From Nicotiana tabacum (taxonomy: Eukaryota > Streptophyta > Magnoliopsida > Solanales > Solanaceae): a stretch of 64,000 nt of DNA. Of this stretch, positions 1 to 12,294 are shown piece after piece; the first letter of the stretch is position 1, and each line of letters begins with the position of its first letter. The notes below the pieces were generated by a model that searched no databases, was not told where the DNA came from, and was given only the letters and a program-made list of their open reading frames with translations. Both the position numbers and the translations under genes were made by a program. The stretch is from the NCBI RefSeq assembly GCF_000715075.1, contig NC_134101.1, positions 121,462,616 to 121,526,615 of the forward strand, written 5' to 3'.

Positions 1-2412
1 ATGAAGCTATTCTTTTTTTCTCTACTCATGGCATCATACATCAAACCTCCTACCCACACACCCCTCAACAGAATGGTGTGGTGGAAAAAAAGAACAAGCA
101 TCTTCTTGAAATTGCTAGGGCACTTCTTTTTCAAACTAAGTTGCCTGTAAAATATTGGGGGGTGTGTATTAACAGCAACATATCTCATTAATCGATTCCC
201 TTCTCCCTTACTTCAACATAAATCACCATTTGAACTTCTCCATGGGTATTCTCCATCATTTTCTCACCTTAGAGCATTTGGTTGCTTGTGTTTTGTTGCA
301 GTACCTAAGCCTTATATAGACAAATTTAAGTCTAGAACTATTCCTGCTGTTTTTATTGGCTACGGTGTTGGTAAGAAAGCCTATAAACTGCTGAATTTGT
401 CTACCTATGCTATCTTTCATTCCAGAGATGTTGTGTTCCATGAACACATCTTTCCCTATTCTGATTCTTCTTCTTCTTATCTATTTCCTTCTCCAGTTCC
501 TAGTTCTTCTATTCCTACTTCTCCTTCTCCTCCTCTTCCTTCTTCTCCTTCCTCTTCTTCAGCTCCACCTACTTATGATTTCTCTCCTTCTTTCTCATCT
601 TTTCAATCACCATCTAGTATATCTAGTGGACGTATTTTTTATCCTCCCCTGAGGAGGTCTAGCCGACCTACTCAAACTCCTATCTATCTCAAGGACTATA
701 TATGCACCTCTATTTCTAGTTCTCAGACTCTTCTCTCTTCTTCTTCTGAAAATTGCTTGCTTGAGCCTCAATTCTATCATCAAGTTGTTCGCAATCCTGC
801 ATGGCAGGAGGCTATGATTAAGGAATTTCAGGCCTTGAAGGCTAACAATACTTGGTCTATTGTACCTCTTCCTTCGGGGAAGAAAGATATTCCTTGAAAA
901 TGGGTGTACAGAATAAAACAAAGGGCAGATGGTTCTATTGAGAGGTATAAAGCTAGGTTAGTTATAAGGGGTGATACTCAACAAGAGGGAGTTGATTTCA
1001 TTGAGACCTTTTCTCCCGTGGTCAAGTTGATTACAGTTAGGTGCTTGTTAACAGTAGCTATTAAAAGAAATTGGGTTGTTTTTCAGTTAGATGTTAACAA
1101 TGCTTTCCTACATGGGGATTTGGATAAGGAGGTGTATATGAAGGTGCCTCCTGGTTTGTCTCTCCAGTCCCCTTATTCTGCTTCCAGTCCTGTACTTGCT
1201 TGTAAACTTCACAAGTCTCTCTATGGGCTTCGACAAGCTTCTAGACAGTGGTATGCCAAGTTATCTACTGCTCTTCAATCCAAAGGGTTCAAACCCAGTT
1301 TGAATGATTATTCTATGTTTACTAAGTCTCAGAATGGATGCTTAATTGTGGTGGTTGTTTATGTTGATGATATTCTTGTGGCTGGTGATAGTATTCCTGA
1401 AATAGATGCTCTTAAAAGGTTCTTGGATGACCAGTTCAAAATCAAGGATCTCGATGAAATACACTACTTTCTCGGCCTTCAGGTTCTCAAACAGTCATCT
1501 GGTTTCCTGATTAACCAGCATAAGTTTCTCCAAGATCTTTTATCTGAATTTCATTGTTCTGATGTTAGTCCAGTGGTGTCCCCTCTTGATTCTCATACTA
1601 AGTTGTTAGCTGATGTAGGTGAGTTATTATCTGATCCTTCCTTGTATAGACGATTGGTGGGAAAACTCAATTTCTTGCAACACACAAGGCCCGACATTTC
1701 CTTTACTTTTCAGCACCTCAACCAATTCATGGCAGCCCCCCGTTTGCCTCATTTGAATGTTGCTTATCATGTTCTTAGATACTTGGCTAGTACTCCTACC
1801 TTGAGGATTCATCTGTCTGGTTCTGCTAGCTTCACTCTCACAGGGTACTATGACTCTGACGGGGCAGGTTGTGCAGATTCTAGCAGATCCGTCAGTGGTT
1901 ATATTCTCTTTCTTGGTGGCTGCCCTATTTCCTGGAAGTCTAAAAAGCAGCCCACTATTGCCTTATCCTCTTGTGAAGCAGAATACAGGGCTCTTAGGCT
2001 ATTAGTTGCTGAGGTGATTTGGGTTGTTAGACTACTTAGTGAGTTTGTTGTTAATGGTCTACTTCCTGTTGAGGTTTATTGTGACAGTCAATCTGCCATC
2101 CATATTGCCAAAAATCCCGTTTTTCATGAACGAACGAAGCACATAGAGGTGGATTTTCATTTTATTCGCGATGCATTGAAATCTGACCTTATCAATTTAC
2201 TTTCTACTTCTACCTCCTCTCAAGTTGCTAATGTTTTTACCAAGTCTTTGTTAGGTGTTCAGCAGCAGGCCTTCATTTCCAAGCTTGGAATGGCCTCCCC
2301 TTCCAGCTTGAGGGGGGTGTTGGACTCCAGGATGAGGTTCAGCCCAAAATGCACACAAGGCCCAACAAGAGTGCCTTGGCCCAACAAAGGCCTCCTTAGT
2401 CCATTAGTTTAG
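1..2412 (+). pseudogene. copia pol pseudogene (integrase-RT-RNase H)
   Basis: Bases about 6-157 read, in frame 3, the end of the integrase core ([10 protein letters not shown] motif near 57-86). From about 163 the same protein continues in frame 1, so there is a frameshift in the G-run at 157-162. Frame 1 then runs through a Ser/Pro-rich linker (about 460-650) to a TGA at 895-897, just before the conserved KWVYRIK start of RT, where a Cys codon is usual. From 898 the frame is open to 2410-2412. RT motifs include FQLDVNNAFLHGDL near 1081 and YVDDIL near 1360. RNase H shows SGYILFLGG, CEAEYRAL near 1975 and the terminal VANVFTKSL near 2227. The usual DSDWAG motif reads DSDGAG here. The reading frame runs about 95 bp into the LTR. 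In life it would copy element RNA into DNA in cytoplasmic particles and integrate it. Confidence 0.92.
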
Positions 2413-2603
2413 TCCCTTTATTTAAGATTGATTTGTAAATATATAAACAGGCCCATATATTCTTTTTGTACAGTTTTTACATCATCAGAAAGAAGATGAA
2501 TCCAGAATTTTGCTTCTAGTCTCTTCTTCTCTTCCTAGCTAAGAACTAGGGTTTTCTCATTACAAATTGCACTGAATTTTGACTCGAATTTCAGCTGTTA
2601 TCA
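2318..2603 (+). repeat. 3' LTR of the left copia element
   Basis: It starts with TGTTGGACTCC directly after the polypurine tract and ends in GTTATCA, so it has TG...CA ends. A TATA box (TATATAAA, 2440-2447) lies 122 bp in. The exact right end is inferred from the terminal CA because the partner LTR is not in the window. Confidence 0.75.
2440..2447 (+). promoter_or_regulatory. TATA box in copia LTR
   Basis: The sequence is TATATAAA, in the expected U3 position of the 286-bp LTR. Confidence 0.5.
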
Positions 2604-3840
2604 GTGCCAAGCTCAAGAAAAAGATATAAGAATCATATTGACTATAGACTAGTTTGGAACATGAATCATTTTAACATTAGAACTTCCAAATGAATCCACT
2701 TGAGAATGAGAAGAAACGCAGTCGCCGGTATAAACACTGCATTTCCGTTTGGGAAGGAAAAGAGATAGAAAAAAGGATAACACCGTCTTTTCATATTAAT
2801 TTTAATAAACTAGTGACTACTTTTGCTCAACATTAAAAATGCTGGATAAAAAATAAATATCACTTTTGGCTACCCCACGCAATCTTTACGAATTATTAGA
2901 CAAACAACTACTCACAACATTGTTCAACACAGTACTTGGGCCCAAAAATAAAAAATTAAGAATTAAAAGTGCTAAAGCCATTCAATATACAGAATAAATA
3001 AATAGAAAAATGACCTCCCAAATAATTTAGTCTTTTACTCTATTTTATGTGACACTTTTTTTTTAATAATATTCCAAAAATATTGATATCTTTCTATTTT
3101 TAAAACTATTTAACTTTTAACTATTTATTTACCCTTAATAAACAGATTTATCACTATAACAGACAGTCTACCTACCAAGGCGACTTCATTGTTATAGCGA
3201 GTAAAGTTTTATGAATTAACTACATTAATAGGTAAAGTTTAATTACATTAATGTTACAAAAATATTTGTGTGACGTATTGTTATAGTACAGTTACTTCAA
3301 TGTTAAAAATAATTGTGACTTTACTATTATACTGGCTAAACTTCAGTGATCATATAAGAAGTGAAGGAATAAAGTGTAAGGATTTTAAGGGGATAGGTGC
3401 ATCACTACTGCCGTTGGGAGAGGGAACGAGTCATGCGGGTGGGATGCCAAAATTGCAATTCCAGCAATTGTTAAAAAACATGGGAAATAAAAAAGATATA
3501 ATACTGCAGCTTGAAAGCGCAAACATGCCATTCTACAGAATAATATTTAAATACAGAATATGCATAAAATATCTTTCATTCGTCAAAAATATACTTCTGG
3601 ATATCGTTCAAGATTAATGCCAAAAGTCTTTCATTTTCAACAAAATAAAAGTTTAAACTAATGTACAATAGACAATCCCATCTCTCTCCTGATGAACTTC
3701 CTGTACTGCTGTATAGCTCCTTCGCGGCGAAAAATCTACTCAACCAGCCTTCACTGAGTTTGAAGTGCACAAGGCTGGGTGCAAATGAGTTAAACTTTGA
3801 GGTAAAATATATCCAAAACGTTATCATTTATGCAACTTTA
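2604..3840. other. AT-rich intergenic DNA and 3' flank of the ZIP gene
   Basis: No coding pattern is recognised. The part next to 3841 (perhaps back to about 3600) is expected to be the 3' UTR of the ZIP gene on the - strand, but I could not fix a poly(A) site. Short ORFs here (for example 3270-3617 +, 3576-3827 -) have no recognisable protein character. Confidence 0.5.
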
Positions 3841-6800
3841 TCACCTAACAGCTTCTGGTGCAGAGTTGCAGTAAGGTGTATGCAAGCAAACCAACTTAGT
3901 AAATGCTAGACAAATACTCGCAAACAAAATGCCTATTATCAGTCCCGTAATACTTTTCTGCTTTTCGAGACTCATTGCCCTCTTAAAAATGCTCCCAAAA
4001 CATGGAAGTAATCCCCCACATGCAAACATCATGATGTGGTCCAGACCACTGTAGTCAATACCTGCAAGTATTGCTCCGATTGCAGATGACGGACTTATGA
4101 AGCCAATAAGTGCAGCAGCTAAAAGGGACGCATGCCAGCTGTCAGTTGCTCCGTAAATGCAGCTAGCAACAGCTGCACCACGTGGTAGTCCATGAAGTGA
4201 GACAGGAAGAACCATGTGCCGACCAAGTCCATAAGCTTTAGGTGCAGCGACCCCCAAAGCAAGCCCCTCTGATAGTGCATGGAGGGCAACTGCAGCACAG
4301 CACAAGATTGACTGAAGGGTGAGAGCACTAACTGGAAATCCGGTTACAGTAGATAAAGTATCTGCTGAAGTCCTCTTGCGACTTCCAATTTTTGTGACTC
4401 TGGCCGTTGAAAAATGGGAAAATGAGAATCCTGTTGCGAGGAGCGATAAAAGGGGGATAAACCCCATCTTTGAAGATAAGACTAGCTGCAATGGACGCCA
4501 TGCACCAAGGACGAAGGCTGTGCCGCAGGCTACACCAGTCAGGAGAGCATGCTGAAGACGAAAAGCAAGAGCAAATGCAACAAGAGATATACCACCAAGC
4601 AGTGAACCCAGTCCAAAAAGTAGAGAAACAAGGAATGCGGAAGCATCTTCCGAACTGCCATTGCAAAATGATTTGGTTAGACATGATACATCAAACTGTC
4701 ATACTAAAGGAGAATCCATATCAAACTATAAAAACATACATTGCATAAAACTATTATAGATTCATTTTCCCAGGCAAGTCTTTCAAACCTTAGGTACTTT
4801 GCTACAAAAATAACAAATTACAAACCGAATGGACATTTTGCTTAAACATCATAAAAACACTTAATGATTCTCTTGACTTCCGAAAAAGCTTATCTTAACA
4901 TCCTATAAAACCCTGATTTATTATTTTATAAGATTAGTACCCGCATAACCTTCACAAAAAAGGCTCCAGCTTTCCCTAATATACAAAGTCAATAGATTTT
5001 CCCTCTTATCTGTTGCATCAACACTCTAAAACAGACCGCAGCAATGAGTAAACATAGACAGATAAACAAGTTATACCACAAACCAAAGCAGCAGAATACA
5101 ACTACAGATAGTAGGAGGTCCTTCTCAAGTTCAATGCCAGTTAACCAATTAACTAAAAGCTAGAAAAGAAGACAAATCTAGAATGAAAAAAGTAATCTCA
5201 ACGGTGGAAAACACTTATCATCCTAAGACTAACAGTACGGCCACTTCTCTTCACCAATATGTTTCTTCTACAGTTATTTTCCCGTCATTGAGGGCAGAGA
5301 TGTAGGTAGGGCAGGTGAAAGATGAACTCACTTGTAGTTGTGGCCAAAACTCTGGAACAGAGCACTTAGAGCTTCCATAAAAGCTACTGAAAGAGTAGCC
5401 GCTGATGCAACATGAGATGGTGAGGCTTCCTGCACCCAAAGAACCATAAGTTACAAATTAAAGGAAAAATGTAACGATATTTCAGCAATGGTTGTGCAGG
5501 ACTGCCGGGAATAGGGCTAGAGTATAAAACCTAAGATCCAGCTTTAGGTTGTGGAATTAATATTTATCATTGTTTCAAAAAGTTGTCAATGAGAAACTAC
5601 AAAATAGAGAATTTCCTTTTGAACTAACATCCATAAAGTCAATTTTACTTGGCGTAATAAGTAGAAGTGTCATTATCATTTTGGTCCACTGATTTTAATA
5701 AGTTGATAAAATTCAAGGAGTCAACTCCATCTAAAGTTCCATAGAACAGTACATTAAGTTCTTCTCCACATATATTACAGTCGAAGATACGCCTATTGCT
5801 TGCCAACTAAAAACATCATGGATCACCAAAGTGCATTCTTTTAATTTTTCTATATCCTCTATTTCTCCCTCTTTTCCCTTTTCTTATCTCCTTTTTCCTT
5901 TTCTCTTCTCCTTTTCCCCTTTAGGAGGGTGGAGGGCACCATATCAGTTCTGAAAGCTCTTTCGAAAATTAAGAGGGGCATTAAGCAAATTACCTTGAAA
6001 CCATCAGGAAGGACCTCGGCAACAACTATCCAAATCATACACCCAGCAGCAAAGCCAGTAGCAAATGGCAGAAATTTGTTAAATGCATCAGCACAAATAA
6101 ATGATGGCACTGCAACAATAGGCTGCATTAAGAAGGAATTCAAGGTTTAGACATCAACATATCATGAGTACTGACAAAAGGAAATTTAATATTACCCAAC
6201 CGAAAACCAAAAAATAACATATTATGCCTCACTTGTTCAAAAATAAGCAATAATCCATACTAGTGAACACAAGACCATTAAGTTATCATTACAAGCACCT
6301 CTTACAGAAGACAAGGACTACGTATCACAAATGACAAAATCTGGATTGACATTTATTAAAAAGGAAAGTAAGTTATATATTAAAAAGAGGAACAGCTTAG
6401 CACTATGATGGTGCTAAGACAGTACAAATTTCAGAAACCCCTCTGTACAAAAACAAAAAGAAGGTTTCCTGCTCTGAAAGAATCTGGTTTAACTTGTATA
6501 ACAATCAGGTAATAGTTATAGGAATCAGTGAGAACAACGTAAATATATCCCAACTTTCAGTTGTCTACTAAGAAATCCCCAAATCCGAATTTGTAAAAGA
6601 TGGTATATGTTCAATCACCTGCGGTAAGGAAGTTAATATACTCCACAACATGGCATTCTGTGGAGAAACTCCTCTTGATGCAAGAACCATGCTCACAGCT
6701 AAACCCTCTGGTATGTTGTGCACGGCAATAGCTAGAGTTACCAAGATGCCCTGAGAAAGACCTTTGGAGCCAGCAAAGGATACTCCAACACCAGCACCCT

Positions 6801-9513
6801 CCCCAAATGAGTGAAGAGTCATAATCCCAACAACAAGGATTACTTTTGCTGCATCTGCTCCCTTAATGTCCAGCATACTCACTTCACCATATTGTTCAAG
6901 AAACTGAATAACGAACACAAACATAGAACATGAGGAATTGCAAGATGGGAATGAAGATATTTGTCAAGCTATGCAAGAGTAACAAGAGTTCATACACAAA
7001 AGATAAATTGTTTAATAGAATTATGTTTACTTCAAACGCAGAAGAGACGATGAATCCTAAACTCAGCCTGCAGGTCAAGCTTATATAACATGCACTAGCT
7101 AGTAATATGGCAAGGCTTTTGTATGTCCTTCAGTCAACAGAATTCAGAAAGAAGAATATAACACACTATATCTGATATCCACTCTACAGAACGACTTGGA
7201 ACTGAAAAGCAGTAGCTTTTCTACTTAACTCCACAATACCAATTACCAACAGCTCCAATTTCCAAAGATGGATGTCAGCATTTAGTTGTAAAAGTTTAAT
7301 TTGCGAATTCCAGCCCACTCAATAGATAGAATATATGAAGGGAATATTAGCTTCAATTATATATTCTGTTAAATGTTAACAATTGCAGCTAGAATACAGT
7401 GATTCTCTTCTTTTTAAGTTTTTTTATAAAGGTACTGTTTGGGCCAGCTCACGTGCACCTCAACTAATGCACAAACAGCCTGCTATGCCCCACAAGTAGG
7501 GGTGACAAACTGGCAGGTCGGGTCGGATATGGGCGGGTCAAAACGGGTAATTTAAAAACGGATAAATTATCCGACCCGACCCGTATTTGAGACATATAAA
7601 AACGGGTTTATCCGGCGGATAATATGGATATCCATATTATCCATGGCTTCTTAAATATGATCACTTATGAGAGAATTCCTAGTCTTCCAAACTTGAGAAA
7701 CTCCAATTTAAGGCTTTACAAATGTAAAAGTTAAACACATTAGTTATCCATTGGTTATCTATTTGGTTAACCATTTTCTAAGTGGATAATATGGTTCTTT
7801 ATCCATATTCGACCCGTTTTTAAATGGTTCATTATCCAACCCATTTTTTGATGGATAATATGGGTGGATAACTGTTTTCTTTTAACCATTTTGCCACCTC
7901 TACCTACAAGCAAAGGTATATGTCCAGCAAAGCTGGAACAGATGGCTCACACTGAGTATTGTGTTGGACTGGAGTTACTCGTATACCTCAACCACTCAGC
8001 AAACCCCCAAGGGATGCATAGTGACTCTCTTCATTAATAAACTAAAACTCAAGACAAAACTTAAACCCTAGTCCTTAAAAGCAAAGAAATATGTAGAAAG
8101 CTGGTATATATGCTTTTGAAGGCCAGTGATTGAGAATAAAAACTTAAAGAAAAGAAAAGAAAATTATTGCACATTTACAATGTTTTTTTAACAAAGTTGC
8201 ATATTTACACCTTTTTTTATATCTACCAATATAGGGATGATCCGAAACATTTAAAAATACAGGGTTGCCATTCTTAAAATTTCAGTGAAAGTTATTTGTG
8301 GGGGCATCAATATTGCCAAGAAAACATTATAAATGCACTGAATGCTCCCACATGATAGAACTTTCATGACACAACAAAACCTACATGTAATCATGGAGAC
8401 ACAACAGTGGCCTGGAGATGGAACAGTATGAGTCAGGAAAGTCCTCACAGTGGGCAGAGAGCAATGGAAAAAAAAATATTCTTGCATGTGTTTGTTAGAA
8501 TGAAAAAGGAGTAAAATGAAAATAAAGGTGGACATCATCGATTTCCTTCAAAGACAGTAAATGTTTCAAGACACTGACTTGCAAGACAGTTTGGAAACAG
8601 GACATCAAGAAGAAGTTTGAAAGTAGGATCCCACAACTTCCTATTGATCAAGAGAAAAACATAGGGAAATATCTCTTGTTTCGATCATAAGTACTTGGAG
8701 GTTGTCAACTTTAGAGTACTTATGATCGAAATGAGAGACATTTAGGAAATAGCGGGAAAGCAAATATATGTTACAGCCCCATAAAATTTGAAAAATAACA
8801 GACCAAAGATACTGAAGGAGCAGCACTGCATACCGTATATTAAGCTTTACATTACCCATGGAACATTTTCCTTTTTTATCTAGCTTAGTAGTGACAACAA
8901 ATACAAGATATTAGTGATGATAATAAAACTATTAAATGTAATCAATAAAGCCATTTAATTTTATTCAATATCAGATAAAATACAAAGCTAATGAAAGGAA
9001 GAAAAATGGATAACAAGAAATTTGGGAAACTAGGGCTTTCACCTTCTTACAAAGCAGGATGAAGACTCCACCAGCCAAAATACCAAACACAACCCATCCA
9101 CCACTTCCATGATCCTGTCCTTCCTGTATAAGGTCAAAGCTCGCTGCCAACATCACTCCAGCAGCCATTCCATTGCATATTCCTGACCATTGAGGATCCA
9201 ACTCCACGAAGAAAAATGGTATTGCACCCAAACCGCTAGCTGCAGCCATTGCCAAGGTGAACAATGCAACTGTTGAAACAGAAACTCTGGTGTTATCACC
9301 TGTCCTTTCACCTTTTCCATCTACACTGACAGAATCTACATCAAATTCTTTACCAGAACCATCAATTATATTGGTTCTGGCATTCCTTAAAGGAGCGGTT
9401 ACTACCCTTTGTACACTCACTTCTTCAAATGCAGCTGTGACATAAAAAATCAAAGCTGATACAAACAGAAACAATAAAAAAAGTTGCCCAAATCTCGACC
9501 CAATACTCATCAT
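3841..9513 (-). CDS. ZIP-family metal (zinc) transporter, five coding exons
   Basis: Predicted coding exons, all GT-AG: 9513-9043, 6903-6619, 6122-5994, 5429-5332 and 4654-3841. Phases match at every junction and the total is 1797 bp (598 residues plus stop). It resembles Arabidopsis putative zinc transporter At3g08650, about 595 residues (from memory). Residues 2-27 are a hydrophobic signal peptide or first membrane helix; an acidic variable loop follows to about residue 75; the remainder is mostly membrane helices. ZIP metal-site motifs are visible: HSFGEG at 188-193 and HNIPEG at 219-224, both in exon 2. The C-terminal half repeats the pattern in altered form: HALSEG at 453-458 and HGLPRG at 482-487. 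The last exon ends in a conserved-looking Cys-rich tail. The family moves divalent metals into the cytosol; metal and membrane are not shown here. Start: two adjacent ATGs at 9513 and 9510; the upstream one is used. No lesion was found. This is the only intact host gene in the window. Confidence 0.93.
7497..7902. mobile_element. hAT-type MITE in ZIP intron 1
   Basis: A 406-bp element has near-perfect terminal inverted repeats (TAGGGGTGACAAACTGG left; complement of the right end TAGAGGTGGCAAAATGG). It is flanked by 8-bp direct repeats, CCCACAAG (7489-7496) and CCTACAAG (7903-7910), with one mismatch. Eight-bp duplications are typical of hAT transposons. The interior holds many copies of ATTATCC/GGATAAT and GACCCG, including a palindrome around GGATATCC near 7624. 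It encodes nothing and would depend on a transposase elsewhere. Confidence 0.88.
8667..8743. repeat. Inverted repeat (hairpin) in ZIP intron 1
   Basis: Arms 8667-8695 and 8715-8743 pair at 26 of 29 positions, around a 19-base loop (8696-8714). The inner 17 bases, TTTCGATCATAAGTACT and its complement, are perfect. It could be a small foldback element or a structured intronic RNA; function unknown. Confidence 0.8.
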
Positions 9514-10850
9514 GATTACATCACCAAATCATTATAGCACTGAAATTCCTCAAAACTAGAAGTCCAGAATAATCCATCAAGAGGGTCATTGGGAAGTCAT
9601 CATCATAGAGCTGCAGTCTTCGCCAGACTAACTTCCTTTGAAACAACTAACTTTGTGGTAAGCTTCTTCTAACTATCAAAAGCCACGGCATACTGAATTC
9701 CCGGGCAATCTAAAAAATACCATTCCTAGTAGTGTTGTCAAGGGTGTAACTGGTCCCTTCTGCACTAGAATCATTCAAAACAAAGTTAGATCTCAATCAA
9801 TTCAACAGTACTGCATACAAACTCAAAGAGACAAATAGAGCAATCATAAGAAGACCGACAGCAAACAGAACAAAGTAGCAACTTGTTGCACCTAGTTTCC
9901 ACATCGACACATCTTCTTTATTCGACCTATAACTTTGTCATGATGATTTAACCCACCGAATAATTTACACATGATACACTTGTTTAGAGAGTGTGTAAGT
10001 TAATATAAAAATGAAGAATGGTTTGAGATGAAGGAAGACGAAGTATAAGAGCGAGACAATAGGAACAAGAAAGAAGAGTCTAACAAATTAACAGGAAATC
10101 ATAACTCCCGATTGTACTAAAGTCGGAGAAACAGTCTCTCCTCAGTAGTCAAGAGTTTTACTACAAGCGAGACTTGGCCTGTGATGATATGATATCCCAA
10201 ACAGCACTTACAGCACTCTTAGTCCTTGAATATGAACAAAAGACATTAAACTTAGCCCTCTCTTGGAGCTAACAAAATTTGAGCTTTCTTAGCAACATAT
10301 CTCATTGTCAAGCTCTGTTCTTTTTCTACCCGTCTATCATCAGAGTTAGTACTATTAATTACCAAATATTTCCATCAAAAATAAGTTGACTATCTGTTAT
10401 ACTAATACATTGCACGTTTCAAAAACCCATGTTCAAATTTTTAGCCAAAAGTAACAAAAGGCATCAATAAGACTTCATAAACAAACCACCCTACCTACCT
10501 ACCTACCTACCCCGCGCCGCCAAACAACCACCTGAACAATCCCAACAAGCCAAAACCCACAGAAGAAATAGAGAAAAACATAGATTTTACCTCCAAATCA
10601 AAAATCCAATCATGGTATTCATTAGCAACCAAAAAAGAACAATCTTTACAGAAAACCATTAATCATGAAAAAACTCATGGGAATACAGCAAAGAATGCAA
10701 AGATTTTTACCTATTTGAAGGATCGGGACCAACAGATAGTTGAATTGCAATCAAAAAGTGTACAGAATTTAGGGTTTGTGACAAGAATTATTGAACTGAC
10801 TTCAAAGATAGGAAAACGGTGAACAAAAGGGACAAAAAAGAAAAGGATCG
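9514..10850 (-). other. Predicted 5' UTR of ZIP gene with a 1.2-kb leader intron
   Basis: On the - strand a pyrimidine-rich tract ending in TTTCAG (acceptor at 9540-9542) stands 26 bases before the ATG. A donor (AATAG then GTAAAAA) at 10711/10710 follows a leader-like stretch containing AAACCCTAAATTC. I therefore infer a non-coding exon about 10711-10840 and an intron 9540-10710. A weak TATA-like ATATAC lies near 10895. Inference from splice signals only. Confidence 0.5.
10489..10511. repeat. (CCTA)n microsatellite
   Basis: More than five tandem copies of CCTA lie in the predicted leader intron of the ZIP gene. Confidence 0.9.
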
Positions 10851-11230
10851 ATCTTTTCTCTATTGAGGTAGGTAAGTAATCTTGTGTGTAATTGTATATT
10901 TTTGCCCAATAGATAATGGATCTGAATTCTGAATCAGTTGACTACCAATTTACCATTATGGAATATCCGCATTCTGTTTTTCTTTGGGTATTTGACAAAA
11001 TACAACGTTCCGTCCATGGTTTTCTTTTCCTTTTTTTTTAAAATCTTTTTCTCCCTTTTTTTTTTATCTTTTTCTTGTTGAAATAAATAAATCATTATAC
11101 CCTGTAAAAACTCGATGACAACTGTTGAAAAAGGTTTAGGGATAAGTTTCTGCACTTAATAAAAATTTATCATCGAAATGAAACGCTTGGAGAGAAAATA
11201 CTAAATTTACGTCAACATTAATATTCACGG
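10851..11230. other. Promoter-side flank of ZIP gene
   Basis: AT-rich DNA between the predicted ZIP leader and the left LTR of the outer copia element. The ZIP core promoter would lie here on the - strand. No coding sequence was recognised. Confidence 0.4.
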
Positions 11231-12164
11231 TGTTAGTACATTTTAATATTAAAGTGCATTATTTTTTGTGAGATAGTGATTATTATTTTGGTATAACTCA
11301 TGAAACCACTAATACCATGATGTATAACTAATTACCTACTAAAGATTAAATTTTGTAACCACCAACCATGTTCTACAATTTTATTATCTCGCTACTTTAT
11401 TATTTATTTCATGGAAGAGATTCTACACCTATAAATAGTGGTGTTTCTTCCTTATGTTTGGTATGAGAAAAATGTTGTAGGGTGCATGTAAAAAGTGTGG
11501 TTGATATTAGTGAAAAAGAGAATTAAGAGAAAGAGAAAATCTAAGTGGGCGTTTGGACATAAGAATTGTAAAATTCCAAAAAAAAATGAAAAAAAATTCG
11601 AGTGAAAATAGTATTTGAAAGTTAGAGTTGTGTTTGGACATGAATATAATTTTGGGTTTTTAAAGTTTTGTGAGTGATCTAAGTGAAAATTTTGAAAAAT
11701 AACTTTTTAGAGTTTTTAAAATTTTTGAAAAATTTTAAAATTCATCTTCAAGTGAAAATTGAAAATTTTATGGTCAAACACTAATTTCAAAAAAGTAAAA
11801 AAAATTCGAGAAAAAGTAAAAAAAGAAATCAAAAAAATGAATTTTTTTTATGTCCAAACGGGCTCTATGTCTCCAACTTATTCTCTACAAAAGAGAATAT
11901 CATTTTTATTGAAGGAAAGTGTTCATTTTCGTGGAGCTTTGGAATCAACAACTTGTCCAGAGTTTGTTCGAGTCATACGACGTTGTTGGGTTGTTGTATC
12001 ATGGAGAGGACAAGTCAAGAGTATTACTGCTGGACCGGTGAAGATACTACCGCAGCAGGATTGAATCTCCTTAAACAGAGCGAGATAACTATGCCTCGGC
12101 CTGAAGAATATTTATTCATTTCTCTCATCTTATTTTTTAACTGTAATTAATTGTATTTTCACCA
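11231..12164 (+). repeat. 5' LTR of outer copia (contains a MITE)
   Basis: It starts TGTTAGTAC and ends TTTTCACCA, collinear with the right LTR from 21532. A TATA box, CTATAAATAG, is at 11430-11439. A foldback MITE (11547-11864) interrupts it; the right LTR preserves the empty site. Confidence 0.85.
11547..11864. mobile_element. Foldback-type MITE in the 5' LTR
   Basis: The 318-bp insert is absent from the same position in the right LTR (empty site at 49042-49047), which proves insertion. Ends are GGGCGTTTGGACATAA and TTATGTCCAAACGGGC, an inverted repeat. The flanking repeats are CTAAGT (11541-11546) and CTATGT (11865-11870), a 6-bp direct repeat with one mismatch that could extend imperfectly to 8. 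The interior is rich in AAAATTT and GTGAAAAT and has no coding capacity. Confidence 0.85.
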
Positions 12165-12278
12165 CTAATTTTAAAGAGATTCCATTTTTTTATGCAGTTG
12201 GAAAAAATAGCGGATATTAAGGTAGAAGTTCACTCTCTTTAAGAGATAGAAAGGTAAAGTATTTTTTTCTACTTGCTT
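12165..12278 (+). other. Leader remnant of outer copia
   Basis: This 114-bp internal sequence follows the left LTR, before the LINE. No TGGTATCAGAG primer site is present directly after the LTR. It continues after the LINE at 19913. Confidence 0.5.
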
Positions 12279-12294
12279 AACTCAAGCGTAGGAA
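12279..12294. repeat. LINE target-site duplication, left copy
   Basis: AACTCAAGCGTAGGAA, identical to 19897-19912. Confidence 0.92.

Larger units (their letters stand above)
1..2603 (+). mobile_element. Ty1/copia LTR retrotransposon, 3' half, cut by window edge
   Basis: Order of domains on the + strand is integrase C-terminal half, RT, RNase H, then a purine-rich tract (2307-2317) and a 3' LTR. This is the copia order (IN before RT). The 5' half and 5' LTR lie outside the window, so no target duplication can be tested; the bases after the LTR are gtgcc. The coding part is broken by a frameshift and a nonsense codon (see the pol entry), so this copy is not autonomous. Confidence 0.93.

Noticed and set aside
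407..652. Leu-rich + strand ORF
   Set aside because: Out-of-frame shadow of the Ser-rich linker in copia pol.
4319..4748. ORFs antisense to the last ZIP exon
   Set aside because: The opposite strand encodes conserved ZIP helices; the + strand ORFs have no protein character.
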